Below, in pieces: positions 8,489 to 17,534 of a stretch of DNA of 64,000 nucleotides. The stretch comes from JBMFVE01 sp049966155 (GTDB lineage: Bacteria; Bacteroidota; Ignavibacteria; Kryptoniales; JAKASW01). The stretch covers positions 186,001 through 250,000 of the forward strand of contig JBMFVE010000002.1 of assembly GCA_049966155.1 (NCBI GenBank), in the 5' to 3' direction. The first letter of the stretch is position 1; each line of letters opens with the position of its first letter. Below the pieces are notes generated by a model, which was not told where the DNA came from, did not search any database, and worked only from the letters and a program-made list of their open reading frames with translations. The translations under genes and the position numbers were made by a program.

Positions 8489-9596
8489 CTACTTTGAGGC
8501 AACATTGTTCTCCATCAAATACTCTCGAATGAACAGATCTATATCCCCATCCATCACTGATTGTACATCACTGGTTTCAACCCCTGTTCTGTGGTCCTTG
8601 ACCAAATTATAAGGATGAAACACATAAGATCTTATCTGGCTTCCCCATTCTATTTTCTTTTTTGTTCCTTCAATTGCATTTCTCTTTGCTTCTTCTTCTT
8701 CTTTACGGAGCTGGTAAAGGCGAGACTTCAGCATTCTCATTGCACGTTCCCTGTTCTGAAATTGAGATCTCTCCTGCTGACAGGAAACAATTATCCCGGT
8801 CGGGATGTGCGTAATCCTTACCGCTGTTTCAACTTTATTCACGTTCTGTCCACCATGTCCACCCGATCTATATGTATCAAATTTTATGTCTTTTGGATCA
8901 ATTTCTATATCAACGTCTTCTTCAATTTCCGGATACACAAATACGGAAGCAAAGCTGGTATGTCTTCTCGCATTTGCATCAAAGGGGGAAATTCTAACAA
9001 GGCGATGAACACCGTTTTCTGCTTTAAGGTAGCCGTACGCATATTTTCCCAGTACTTCAATTGTAGCGCTCTTTATGCCTGCTCCCTCACCTTCAAGGAT
9101 ATCAGCTATCTCCATTCTAAAGCCATTTCTCTCCCCCCATCTTAAATACATCCTCATAAGCATTTGGGCCCAGTCCTGTGCTTCCGTTCCGCCCGCTCCT
9201 GAGTGTATTGTAAGGATTGCATTTTTCGGATCGTCTTCACCTCCGAGCATTTTCTTAAACTCGAGATCCGCAACAGCTCGTTCAGCCTTGGACAATTCAA
9301 ATAAAATGTCCTCCAGATGTGATTCATCGCCTGATTCCTCTACAAGATCAATAATAGTTTCTGCATCAGTGACGAGCTGAGATGCCCTTTCCCAGCTTTC
9401 AACCCATGATTTCTTTTCGTTCAGTTCAGTCAGTACCTTTTGAGCTGAACGATTATCATCCCAGAAATCCGCTTCAAGAGTTCTCGAATGAAGTTTTTCT
9501 ATATCCGCACGTTTTGAATCGATGTCAAAGAAACCTCCGTAAGTTATCGATACGGTTTTTCAGATCTGCTAATTGTTGTTTTTGTGGTTCAAACAT
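8489..9596 (-). CDS. prfB: Peptide chain release factor 2, expressed by programmed +1 frameshift
   Basis: Recognises UGA/UAA and triggers peptide release on the ribosome. Translation starts at ATG 9596 (site AAAGGAT upstream) and reads 23 codons to an in-frame TGA at 9525-9527. The context CGGAGG-TTT-CTT-TGA-C is the classic RF2 frameshift site: an internal Shine-Dalgarno, then CTT slipping +1 over TGA. After the shift (DIDSKR...) the frame stays open to 8489, giving about 368 residues, as in other RF2s. SPF (stop-codon recognition) and GGHGGQ (hydrolysis) are present. An uncorrected ORF would begin only at 9295. The lol-like genes follow directly. Confidence 0.96.
9525..9540 (-). promoter_or_regulatory. 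RF2 autoregulatory +1 frameshift site
   Basis: On the minus strand it reads ACGGAGGTTTCTTTGA. It has a GGAGG stimulator, a short spacer, the slippery CTT and the UGA stop followed by C, which is a poor termination context. By analogy with other bacteria, low RF2 lets the ribosome pause and shift, while high RF2 terminates and limits its own synthesis. Confidence 0.93.
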
Positions 9597-9664
9597 TCTG
9601 GATCCTTTTTGATTGATAATTTAAGAAAGTTAGATGTGTAAAATCCATAAAGGCCTTAAAACTT

Positions 9665-9697
9665 CCCGGCCACTAGCATTCAATCGCTACGGCCGGG
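9665..9697 (-). terminator. Candidate intrinsic terminator after icd
   Basis: An inverted repeat CCCGGCC/GGCCGGG with an inner TAGC/GCTA helix closes an 8-nt loop. On the minus strand it is followed by AAGTTTT. It sits between the icd stop and prfB, so it probably ends the citrate synthase/HIT/icd transcript. The T-run is short. Confidence 0.5.
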
Positions 9698-9759
9698 CCT
9701 GCATTACACACTTCAGGAATGAGAGCGGTTCCATTGGCCTTTTAGCAGTTTATTTTAAT

Positions 9760-11016
9760 TTACATGTTCTCAACAATTGCCTTACCAAACTCAGAGGTTT
9801 TAACTTCTTTAGCACCGTCCATTAACCGTGCAAAATCGTACGTCACAATCTTAGACTTTATTGTTTTCTCCATTCCTGTGACAATCAACTCTGCTGCTTC
9901 CTTCCAGCCAAGATATTCCAGCATCAAAACGCCGCTTAAAATAACAGAACCCGGATTTACTTTATCCATATTTGTGTATTTGGGTGCTGTCCCATGAGTT
10001 GCTTCAAATACGGCGTAACCTGTGTCAAAGTTAATATTTGCTCCGGGGGCAATTCCAATTCCGCCAACCTGCGCAGCTAAAGCGTCAGAGATGTAATCTC
10101 CATTGAGGTTTAAAGTTGCAACAACATCATATTCTGCCGGGCGTGTGAGAATTTGCTGAAGAAAATTATCTGCAATTGCATCCTTTATTAAAAGTTTCCC
10201 ATCCTGTGAAGCCCCTTTTTGCACCTCTTCCCATGTCACCACCTTATCACGGAACTCGCTCGTTGCAACTTCATAACCCCAGTCCCGAAAACCCCCTTCA
10301 GTGTATTTCATTATGTTTCCTTTGTGAACAAGTGTTACGCTCTTTCTCTTATTTTCAAGAGCGTATTTTACAGCCGCACGCACAAGTCGTTTCGAACCCT
10401 CTTCGGATACAGGTTTTATTCCTATACTTGAGGTCCTTGGAAAACGAATCTTTTTTACACCCATTTCGTTAATCAGCCATGATACCACCTTCTCTGCCTC
10501 TGGCGTCCCTGCCCGCCATTCAATCCCTGCATATATATCTTCTGTGTTTTCACGGAAAATAACCATGTCGACAAGCTCAGGACGCTTCACCGGCGATGGT
10601 ACGCCGTCAAAATAACGAACAGGCCTTAAACAAACATAAAGGTCAAGCATTTGACGCAATGCTACATTTAAAGACCTGATACCCCCGCCAACGGGTGTTG
10701 TTAAAGGCCCTTTGATGGCAACAACATACTCATTTATTGCTTTAAGCGTATCGTCCGGAAGCCAGACCTCACGCTCATAAACCCGGTTAGCTTTTTCTCC
10801 CGCATATACCTCAAACCACTCAATTTCTTTTTTGCCACCATAAGCTTTTTTAATAGCAGCATCAAAAACCATCTTACTGGCACGCCATATATCAGGTCCT
10901 GTTCCGTCTCCCTCAATGAAGGGAATGACTGGGTGGTCAGGCACATCGAGTTTGCCGTTAACAAATCTGATCTTTTCTCCCCGAGCCGGTGCGGTTAATC
11001 TTTCGTATGTATTCAT
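9760..11016 (-). CDS. icd: Isocitrate dehydrogenase, NADP-dependent
   Basis: Oxidative decarboxylation of isocitrate to 2-oxoglutarate in the TCA cycle. The 418 residues are colinear with E. coli Icd. The substrate loop TTPVGGGIRSLNVALRQ holds the Ser (115) that corresponds to the phosphorylated Ser113 of E. coli. The NADP-specificity residues of that family are kept (Lys-Tyr in GTAPKY, Val in DKVNPGS, Tyr and Arg in TYDFARL). No AceK gene is visible here. Its ATG shares one base with the HIT-protein stop (TAATG), so it is translationally coupled. Confidence 0.97.
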   Translation of the reverse strand: MNTYERLTAPARGEKIRFVNGKLDVPDHPVIPFIEGDGTGPDIWRASKMVFDAAIKKAYGGKKEIEWFEVYAGEKANRVYEREVWLPDDTLKAINEYVVAIKGPLTTPVGGGIRSLNVALRQMLDLYVCLRPVRYFDGVPSPVKRPELVDMVIFRENTEDIYAGIEWRAGTPEAEKVVSWLINEMGVKKIRFPRTSSIGIKPVSEEGSKRLVRAAVKYALENKRKSVTLVHKGNIMKYTEGGFRDWGYEVATSEFRDKVVTWEEVQKGASQDGKLLIKDAIADNFLQQILTRPAEYDVVATLNLNGDYISDALAAQVGGIGIAPGANINFDTGYAVFEATHGTAPKYTNMDKVNPGSVILSGVLMLEYLGWKEAAELIVTGMEKTIKSKIVTYDFARLMDGAKEVKTSEFGKAIVENM

Positions 11017-11471
11017 TATAAGTCTCCTAAGTTTAGGGTTGAATTTATCTTTTCGCGAATTCTTTTCGCGTAATCAGACATATGCTCAGGGGAATCATAT
11101 GACTTAACAATTGGTCTAAATTTTAATCCGTCATCTTTATAACGCGGGGCAACATGAAAGTGAAAATGGAAAACCGTCTGACCGGCTGCTGCCCCGTTGT
11201 TATTGAATATATTAAACCCATCCGGATTTACAGCATTCACAATTGCTTTAGCTACAATTCGAAGTGTGTGTACAAGATCAATAAAAACATCCTCAGGAAG
11301 ATCACTAAAATCCCGGTAATGCTTCTTTGAAACAACAAGGGCATGCCCATAGTTTATGGGGTTTATGTCGAGAAAGGCAACACTCATTTCACTTTCGTAA
11401 AGCCTCTCAGCTTTCATCTTACCATTAATAATCAAGCAAAACGGGCATGAACCATCAAACAATTCTAACAT
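11016..11471 (-). CDS. HIT-family nucleotide hydrolase/transferase
   Basis: A 151-residue protein with the histidine-triad motif FHFHFHV (His102, His104, His106) and an N-terminal CPFC pair (9-12) that often binds zinc. The family cleaves or transfers nucleoside monophosphates from substrates such as adenosine phosphoramidates or dinucleoside polyphosphates. The physiological substrate is unknown. It sits between citrate synthase and isocitrate dehydrogenase, overlapping icd by one base. No metabolic link to the TCA cycle is evident beyond cotranscription. A second, different HIT gene is at 36949-37452. Confidence 0.9.
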   Translation of the reverse strand: MLELFDGSCPFCLIINGKMKAERLYESEMSVAFLDINPINYGHALVVSKKHYRDFSDLPEDVFIDLVHTLRIVAKAIVNAVNPDGFNIFNNNGAAAGQTVFHFHFHVAPRYKDDGLKFRPIVKSYDSPEHMSDYAKRIREKINSTLNLGDL

Positions 11472-11533
11472 TAAATTTGATTATTACAATTTCAAGATAT
11501 TCTTAGTTATTCAGATTAAAACTATTACCAATT

Positions 11534-12691
11534 TTATTTTCTATTTTCAAGTGGAACCCAATGTACTTCTTTTGGTCCAATATACTCCGAAAGAGGCCGA
11601 ATCAGCCTGTTGTCGGCATACTGCTCCATTATGTGAGCTGTCCACCCGGCAATCCGACTTATAGCAAATATTGGCGTAAAAAGACGAACTGGAATTCCCA
11701 GATAGTAGTAAGTGGTCGCAGAATAAAAATCTACGTTGGGAATCAGGTTTTTTTCCCTTTTTACGATCTCCTCAATCTTTTCTGACATTTCGTACCACTT
11801 CATGTTTCCAATTGTTTCCCCCAGGAGTTTTGAAAACTTTCTGAGATGCTTGGCACGGGGGTCTTCAACGCGGTACACCCTGTGACCGAACCCTGGTATC
11901 TTTTTCTTCTCCTGAAATCTCTTTTGAATAAAAGGTTCAACATTTGAAAGTGTGCCAATCTCACCAAGCATTTTCATTACATCTTCATTTGCTCCGCCGT
12001 GTAATGGCCCTTTAAGTGTTCCGATGGCTGATACTACAGCGGAGTACATATCCGACAGCGTCGCAGCAGTGACTCGTGCAGCAAAAGTCGAAGCATTGTA
12101 TTCGTGATCAGCATGCAGTACAAGAGCACAGTCAAATGTTCTGCGAGCCATTTCCCCTGGCTCAACACCGTTTAGCATGTAAAGGAAATTGGAAGCATGA
12201 CCCAGCCTTGGTTCTGGTTTGATGTAATCCTCCCCATTTGATAGTCTGTACAGGTTCGCCACTATAGTGGGCAACTTGCTTAAAAGTCGCACAGCCTTTC
12301 GCCAGTTAGCTTCCCCTGAAGGATTATCTGTCTCGGGGTCGTACAAACCGAGCATTGAAACAGCTGTCCGCACGATGTCCATCGTATCTGCAGATGCAGG
12401 AACAGATTTTAAGAAATTTATTACTGCATCCGGCAAATCCCTGTTTTCCTCAAGTTCCTTTTTAAATAAACTGAGTTCATTGGCATTGGGAAGCTTTCCG
12501 TACCACAACAAATATACAACCTCTTCAAAAGTTGCATTCTCAGCTAGCTCGTCTATGTCAATTCCTCTATAAACCAGTTTGCCCAGTTTTCCATCAATAA
12601 AGCAAATTGCGGATTGACCGGCTATCACACCCTCAAGGCCACGAGAGGATAGCCGCACTCCTTCTTTATCTTTTTCAAGTGCTTCTGACAT
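11534..12691 (-). CDS. gltA: Citrate synthase
   Basis: 385 residues, condensing acetyl-CoA with oxaloacetate. The catalytic triad is in place: His231 in GPLHGGANE, His270 in PGFGHRVY, Asp321 in NVDFYS. The compact length and the N-terminal GLEGVIAGQSAICFIDG fit the short bacterial/archaeal form rather than the longer NADH-regulated hexameric E. coli form. A GAGGAAGAG ribosome site and a promoter at 12718-12746 precede it. It is followed after 62 nt by the HIT gene and icd, making a TCA operon. Confidence 0.96.
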   Translation of the reverse strand: MSEALEKDKEGVRLSSRGLEGVIAGQSAICFIDGKLGKLVYRGIDIDELAENATFEEVVYLLWYGKLPNANELSLFKKELEENRDLPDAVINFLKSVPASADTMDIVRTAVSMLGLYDPETDNPSGEANWRKAVRLLSKLPTIVANLYRLSNGEDYIKPEPRLGHASNFLYMLNGVEPGEMARRTFDCALVLHADHEYNASTFAARVTAATLSDMYSAVVSAIGTLKGPLHGGANEDVMKMLGEIGTLSNVEPFIQKRFQEKKKIPGFGHRVYRVEDPRAKHLRKFSKLLGETIGNMKWYEMSEKIEEIVKREKNLIPNVDFYSATTYYYLGIPVRLFTPIFAISRIAGWTAHIMEQYADNRLIRPLSEYIGPKEVHWVPLENRK

Positions 12692-12717
12692 TCTTTCTCT
12701 TCCTCAGTTTAAACTAA

Positions 12718-12746
12718 AATTTACCCATCATTGACCGCAAAATCAA
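12718..12746 (-). promoter_or_regulatory. Predicted promoter of the gltA-HIT-icd operon
   Basis: On the minus strand, TTGATT (12741-12746), 17 nt, TAAATT (12718-12723). The -35 overlaps the last codons of the upstream protease gene. The predicted leader is about 20 nt and includes the gltA ribosome site. Confidence 0.5.
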
Positions 12747-14392
12747 TGAACCAGGCCGAGTATCTTTTGATAGTCACCTGTACTTTTCAAAATCTCTTCA
12801 GCGGCTTTCACCTGATTATCATAGTTCAAACTTTGTTCTATTTGCGCAGCACTTCCCTTAAATCTCCCAACAATTTCAGTTTGCAGAAGTCGGGCTATTT
12901 CCTTCTGGTTCTTTTCAAACAGTGCAGATTCATCCTGCTTAATTTCTTCATAAAGCTTGTCAAACTGACGATTTATTGCCGGGCTGTAATTAGAACGCGA
13001 AGCATACAATTCCGCATCCTTTACCAATTGCGAAAGTCTCGAATTATATGAAAAGTTTTTCCTATCCAGATAATTTTTAAATTCATTTAAAACTTTTTCA
13101 TTGACAGCAAAATTCGCAGGGATTGAATCGTGAGAATTTCGGTATTCTGTTGCAAAATTGAAAAAGTAATTCTCTCTCATCAGCTGCACCACGTAATCTG
13201 ACGGCATTCTCTGCATTACTACGGAGTCAGGCTGTATTCCGCCTGCTTCAAATACGGGTCGACCGTCAATTGTATGGAACTCTTTTCTCAGGCTATCGGG
13301 AATAATGTCAGATTCTCCATCACGTTTTTTCTCATAGTTTATTTTTTGTATGCACCTGCCACTCGGTGTGTAGTATTTGGCAGTAGTAATTTTCAACTCA
13401 GCATCGTAACCCAGTGGAAGGATGGTCTGGACAAGTCCTTTACCATACGTATTTGTCCCCACAACCACTGCCCTGTCGAGATCCTGCAGTGCTCCGGCAA
13501 CTATTTCACTGGCACTGGCACTGTTTTCGTTGACAAGGACAACAAGGGGTAAATTTGGAGCTACCGGGTCAACATCTGATATATATTTCTTATCTGCTGA
13601 TGGTGCACGTCCTTTAGTCATTACAATCAGACTTCCTTTCGGCACAAACAATTCTACCACTCCAACGGCCGATTCCAGCAATCCGCCAGGATTATACCTT
13701 AAATCCAGAATTAAACCCTTGAGGTTTGTCCGGGTCATCAGGTCGGTCAGAGCATTTCTCACTTCTTCATCTGCTCCTCTGGAAAAGCGATCTAACTTTA
13801 TAAATCCAATATTTGAGTCAACCACCCCGTAATATGAAACATCATGCACTCTGACTTCTTCGCGAACCAGCATAACCTCGAAGGGATTGGTTTCACCTTC
13901 CCGGCGAATTGTCATTCTAATTTGTGTGCCCGGTTCTCCCCTCACCATATTGCTTACTTCATCGAGCTTCATCTTGCTGACGTCTTTGCCGTCGACCTTC
14001 AAAATCTGATCGCCAATGCGGAGTCCCTGCCGCTGAGCGCTGTATCCGTCAAATACCCCTGTAATAATTATCTTACCATTTGAAAGTCCAATGCTAATCC
14101 CCACACCTCCGTACTTACCGGTTGTAAGAAGATCTATTTCACTGCTCGTCGTTTTATCCATATAAACAGTATACGGGTCGAGCATTGAAAGCATCCCGTT
14201 AATACCGCCTCTCATTACCTGTTCAGGATCTATTTGATCGACATAGTTCTCAATTACATCTTTATATACTGAGCCAAATAAATCTATGCTCTTTTTCACC
14301 TGTAAAAAGGTGTCGGCATTTTGAATACCCACGAATCCTGCGGTTGTGAATAAAAGAGCAACAAACAGGATCACAGCATACTTACTTTTCAT
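12743..14392 (-). CDS. ctpA: C-terminal processing peptidase (S41 family, PDZ domain)
   Basis: Periplasmic serine protease of the CtpA/Prc type, anchored by an N-terminal helix (about residues 5-22). A PDZ domain follows (about 95-180, GGVGISIG...GLRIGDQILKVDG), then the S41 core with the Ser in ENSASASEI and the catalytic Lys in TYGKGLVQT. A C-terminal extension of about 150 residues has conserved helical character. The GGAGGAGATA site fits an ATG at 14392 (549 aa). The longer GTG reading at 14404 would bury the site inside the gene. It follows tmk by 15 nt. Likely roles are trimming tailed periplasmic proteins or cell-wall enzymes. Confidence 0.93.
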   Translation of the reverse strand: MKSKYAVILFVALLFTTAGFVGIQNADTFLQVKKSIDLFGSVYKDVIENYVDQIDPEQVMRGGINGMLSMLDPYTVYMDKTTSSEIDLLTTGKYGGVGISIGLSNGKIIITGVFDGYSAQRQGLRIGDQILKVDGKDVSKMKLDEVSNMVRGEPGTQIRMTIRREGETNPFEVMLVREEVRVHDVSYYGVVDSNIGFIKLDRFSRGADEEVRNALTDLMTRTNLKGLILDLRYNPGGLLESAVGVVELFVPKGSLIVMTKGRAPSADKKYISDVDPVAPNLPLVVLVNENSASASEIVAGALQDLDRAVVVGTNTYGKGLVQTILPLGYDAELKITTAKYYTPSGRCIQKINYEKKRDGESDIIPDSLRKEFHTIDGRPVFEAGGIQPDSVVMQRMPSDYVVQLMRENYFFNFATEYRNSHDSIPANFAVNEKVLNEFKNYLDRKNFSYNSRLSQLVKDAELYASRSNYSPAINRQFDKLYEEIKQDESALFEKNQKEIARLLQTEIVGRFKGSAAQIEQSLNYDNQVKAAEEILKSTGDYQKILGLVH

Positions 14393-14407
14393 TATCTCCT
14401 CCACTGT

Positions 14408-15031
14408 TCAGTCATTTTTTTTCATCCTTCTTAAAACTTCTTTAAAAATATCCCTTGCAATAGAGTCTCTATCTGCATTTGCGTCGACAACCACAAATCG
14501 TCCTGCGTCTTTTTCAGCGCAGTACCTGAATCCCTGTAATACTTTCCTATAAAAGTCCTTCTCCGCTTTTTCCATCCTGTCAATAAATTTTCCCGACTTA
14601 ATTAGCCTCTCAGACGCCAGTGCTATGTCCAGATCCAGTAAAAAAATTATATCCGGCAATATTCCGTTCGTGGCAAAACGACTGATGTTTTCTATTTCAT
14701 TAATTGCAATTCCCCTTCCAAACCCCTGATAAGCTATGGATGAGTAAAAATAACGGTCTAAAATCACGACTCTTCCAGCATGTAGCAATTCGTTCAGCTT
14801 CTCATATACCAGCTGTGATCTGCTCGCACTAAACAACAAAAATTCAGTTACAGGCATTATATTCAGGTCATTTCCATGCAGCAAAATATCCCTGATCTTT
14901 TCTCCAAGCGGCGTTGCGCCCGGTTCTCTCAGCAAAACGGGATCCATGCCGATGGTTTGTAAATTTGCCATCAGCAACTCTGCCTGCGTCGTCTTTCCAC
15001 TACCATCTATTCCTTCAAATGCAATAAGCAC
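14408..15031 (-). CDS. tmk: Thymidylate kinase
   Basis: Phosphorylates dTMP to dTDP. 207 residues with P-loop GIDGSGKT (7-14), the DRYFYSSIAYQGFGRG segment (DR(Y/H) motif and substrate contact) and a LID region. The start is a GTG, placing the P-loop at the expected distance from the N-terminus; no in-frame ATG is available. It is divergent from the AsmA-like gene, with 87 nt between them. Confidence 0.95.
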   Translation of the reverse strand: MLIAFEGIDGSGKTTQAELLMANLQTIGMDPVLLREPGATPLGEKIRDILLHGNDLNIMPVTEFLLFSASRSQLVYEKLNELLHAGRVVILDRYFYSSIAYQGFGRGIAINEIENISRFATNGILPDIIFLLDLDIALASERLIKSGKFIDRMEKAEKDFYRKVLQGFRYCAEKDAGRFVVVDANADRDSIARDIFKEVLRRMKKND

Positions 15032-15083
15032 AAGTCAAAATAATTCTATCAGGCAACTATTTCAATTCGGTTTTTTTACAAAA

Positions 15084-15112
15084 TTGATAATGGAGCCTCT
15101 GATTGATATATT
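15084..15112 (+). promoter_or_regulatory. Predicted promoter of the AsmA-like gene, positioned for a leaderless transcript
   Basis: TTGATA (15084-15089), 17 nt, TATATT (15107-15112). The ATG begins at 15119, only 6 nt after the -10 hexamer. Transcription would therefore start at or next to the A of the start codon. No Shine-Dalgarno is present. Confidence 0.6.
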
Positions 15113-15118
15113 TTATAA

Positions 15119-17497
15119 ATGCTTACAAAGAAAAAACTGATAAGGATTACAGCTGCTTTAACCCTGATTATAATAGCTTTATCAATAATTCTGTCAAAAA
15201 TAATATTTAACAGTGACAGATTGACCGCTATAGTTATACCTCGAATAAGTCAGCTCTTGAACAGGCAAGTTTCCGCCGAAAGCGTGGAACTTTCTTTCCT
15301 GCCTACTCTTGGAATCAGGATAACAGGACTGAGAGTTTCTAATCCGGAAGAAGGTAAGTTTTCCAGCCCTTACCTTATTGATTCCAAATCAATCGTCATT
15401 GACGCCAGAATTCTTCCCCTTTTGAAGAATCGACTGGAAATCAATAATGTTATCTTTTATTCACCCCGGATATACCTGGAAAAAAATCTGAACGATCAAT
15501 GGAATACCGATAAGCTTTTTAGCGAAACGTATTATAATAAAAATACCACTACCAGAGGCTCTCTCTCCAGCTTGCTTCTTTCAAATTTTGAAATAGATAA
15601 TGGAACGATCAACTACATATCTGGGAGACGCGCACTGATATTCAGTGCGTCCAATATCAATTTGAAATCAAGGATAAAAACAGTTGTAACAGAAAACAAA
15701 CTCGTGTCTGAAACAAATCTATCTGTAGGTCAATTTGAATTACAGGTTGCAGGGACTACAATATCTTTTCCCAATCCTTTGAAGTTAACTGCGGGTTTTA
15801 ATTACGACAGGCGTCATGATTTGCTCACTGCAACAACGGAAGACGCAAAACTGTTTGGAGTAAGTTTTCAAGCACATATACATGCAAGTTACTTCCCACA
15901 AAACCGCTTTACTCTGGATGTAGAAAACATTGATTCTTCAGCAATGACTTTATGGGATATTCTCCCGGATTTCCTCCGGACGTCATCAAAGCAGGAATCG
16001 TTTAAGGGTAACGTTACCTTTGGTTTAAAATATAACAGGAGCGGTTTTTCTCAATCCTTAAGTCTTATATCAACTTTAAAAAACGTCTCTCTTAAATTAA
16101 ACTCAGGCGATTCACTATCAGCAAAATTAGTTTCATTAAGGTACTACACCGATCGGGATTCATCTTATTTACGAACAAATGTTGACAGCGCAAGGCTTGG
16201 TTTAAACAATTTTACGCTCAGTTTCTCAATGTCGCCAACATACTCAGTAACAGCATTTGCATCTGCAAACATTGATTTTCACGAACTTGGAAAAAGCTTT
16301 GACCTGCTCAAAAGGAACAATTTTGAAGGGAGTATGCGCCTCCGCTATGCACTTCGCTACGATTCACGAAGAGGAGAGAGTATGTCCTCCGGTTTGCTTT
16401 CCCTGGGCAACGTGCTTGCTGAAGTTCCAGTGGGAATCGACACCCTTTACAAAGCAGAAATTGATGGAGCCATAACATTTACAAATAGCACAGCAACTTT
16501 TAACAAATTGCTCATAAAACTTGGTGGCACGGATGCGGTTTTGTCGGGTTCAGCATATAATTACATCGCTATCATGCTGGGCAAGCGTGCAGTTGCACCC
16601 TCGTTCAATATCGATATTGTATCAAAAACCTTTAACACGATTGGGATAATACCACACATGAATCTCAATCCGGGAAAGCTATTCCTGGCATGGTTTCCCG
16701 CAGGCAGTACAGCGCTTAAACTTAATCTTGGCACATTAATCCTGACAAATGATACACTTAAGAATGTTTCGGCGTCGATGAATATCGAAAATTACTTCGT
16801 TAAAATACGCAACTTGAGATATTCCTCTAGAACGGGCAATTACTCTTATACAGGATGGGTGGACTATTCACAGGACAAAAGAACGACATTCAGCCTGAAA
16901 TCTCTAATTTTCACAGGTGACTTCGGTAAGCTATTCAGTAAATTCCTTGGAAGAAACGAGATACTTGGCGGTCAGGCAAAACTATTCCTGAACCTGAACG
17001 GAGTTTACCTTGACTCAGGTCTGGTCGATCTTGCTACTTTAGGAGGAAGTGGAAAACTTCAATTAAGTTCAGCAACAATAAGAAAATATTCTGTTTTAAC
17101 AAGATTATATAATTTTATGGGTGCAGACAGCGCCGACTCCCTGCGAATAAATACCGCTGCTGTGTCCTTTGATCTTAACGATGGCAGGGTATATTTCAAT
17201 AAATTTGTGTTGAATGGAAGACCAGCGGAAATTACACTTGACGGATGGCACGGCTTTGACGGTACACTTGACTACAAAATAAAAATGAAAATGTATCCAC
17301 CCCTGGCTTTCCTCGTTGCAAAAAAAATGTCGGCAACCTATTCAAACTCAATCCCCGGGAAAAATGGTGAACTATTAATCAATCTTGTTGTCGGCGGAAC
17401 AACAACAGATTCTCGATTCACAATTACTTCTGTACATTCCAGCGGTGACACGCCATCTCGAAAACCTGTTCTTTTCAAATTTCCCTTTCAACCATAG
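15119..17497 (+). CDS. AsmA-family protein (inner-membrane anchored, periplasmic)
   Basis: 792 residues. One N-terminal helix (about 8-28) is followed by the AsmA N-terminal pattern (RQVSAESVELSFLPTLGIRI...NPEEG...LEINNVIFYSPRIYLEK) and a long beta-rich region. The AsmA C-terminal domain runs from about 640 to 770 (GGSGKLQLSSATIRKY, FDLNDGRVYFNKFVLNG). Bacterial AsmA-like proteins are bridge-type lipid-transfer candidates that affect outer-membrane lipid homeostasis. The exact cargo here is unknown. It opens a short plus-strand operon with rsmA and a PAP2 phosphatase. Confidence 0.85.
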   Translation: MLTKKKLIRITAALTLIIIALSIILSKIIFNSDRLTAIVIPRISQLLNRQVSAESVELSFLPTLGIRITGLRVSNPEEGKFSSPYLIDSKSIVIDARILPLLKNRLEINNVIFYSPRIYLEKNLNDQWNTDKLFSETYYNKNTTTRGSLSSLLLSNFEIDNGTINYISGRRALIFSASNINLKSRIKTVVTENKLVSETNLSVGQFELQVAGTTISFPNPLKLTAGFNYDRRHDLLTATTEDAKLFGVSFQAHIHASYFPQNRFTLDVENIDSSAMTLWDILPDFLRTSSKQESFKGNVTFGLKYNRSGFSQSLSLISTLKNVSLKLNSGDSLSAKLVSLRYYTDRDSSYLRTNVDSARLGLNNFTLSFSMSPTYSVTAFASANIDFHELGKSFDLLKRNNFEGSMRLRYALRYDSRRGESMSSGLLSLGNVLAEVPVGIDTLYKAEIDGAITFTNSTATFNKLLIKLGGTDAVLSGSAYNYIAIMLGKRAVAPSFNIDIVSKTFNTIGIIPHMNLNPGKLFLAWFPAGSTALKLNLGTLILTNDTLKNVSASMNIENYFVKIRNLRYSSRTGNYSYTGWVDYSQDKRTTFSLKSLIFTGDFGKLFSKFLGRNEILGGQAKLFLNLNGVYLDSGLVDLATLGGSGKLQLSSATIRKYSVLTRLYNFMGADSADSLRINTAAVSFDLNDGRVYFNKFVLNGRPAEITLDGWHGFDGTLDYKIKMKMYPPLAFLVAKKMSATYSNSIPGKNGELLINLVVGGTTTDSRFTITSVHSSGDTPSRKPVLFKFPFQP

Positions 17498-17534
17498 ATA
17501 TATGGCTAAAGAAATCTAAGTGCATACTAACAAA

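Noticed and set aside
8561..9145. 194-aa plus-strand ORF opposite prfB
   Set aside because: Low-complexity antisense translation over the RF2 catalytic region; no support for coding.
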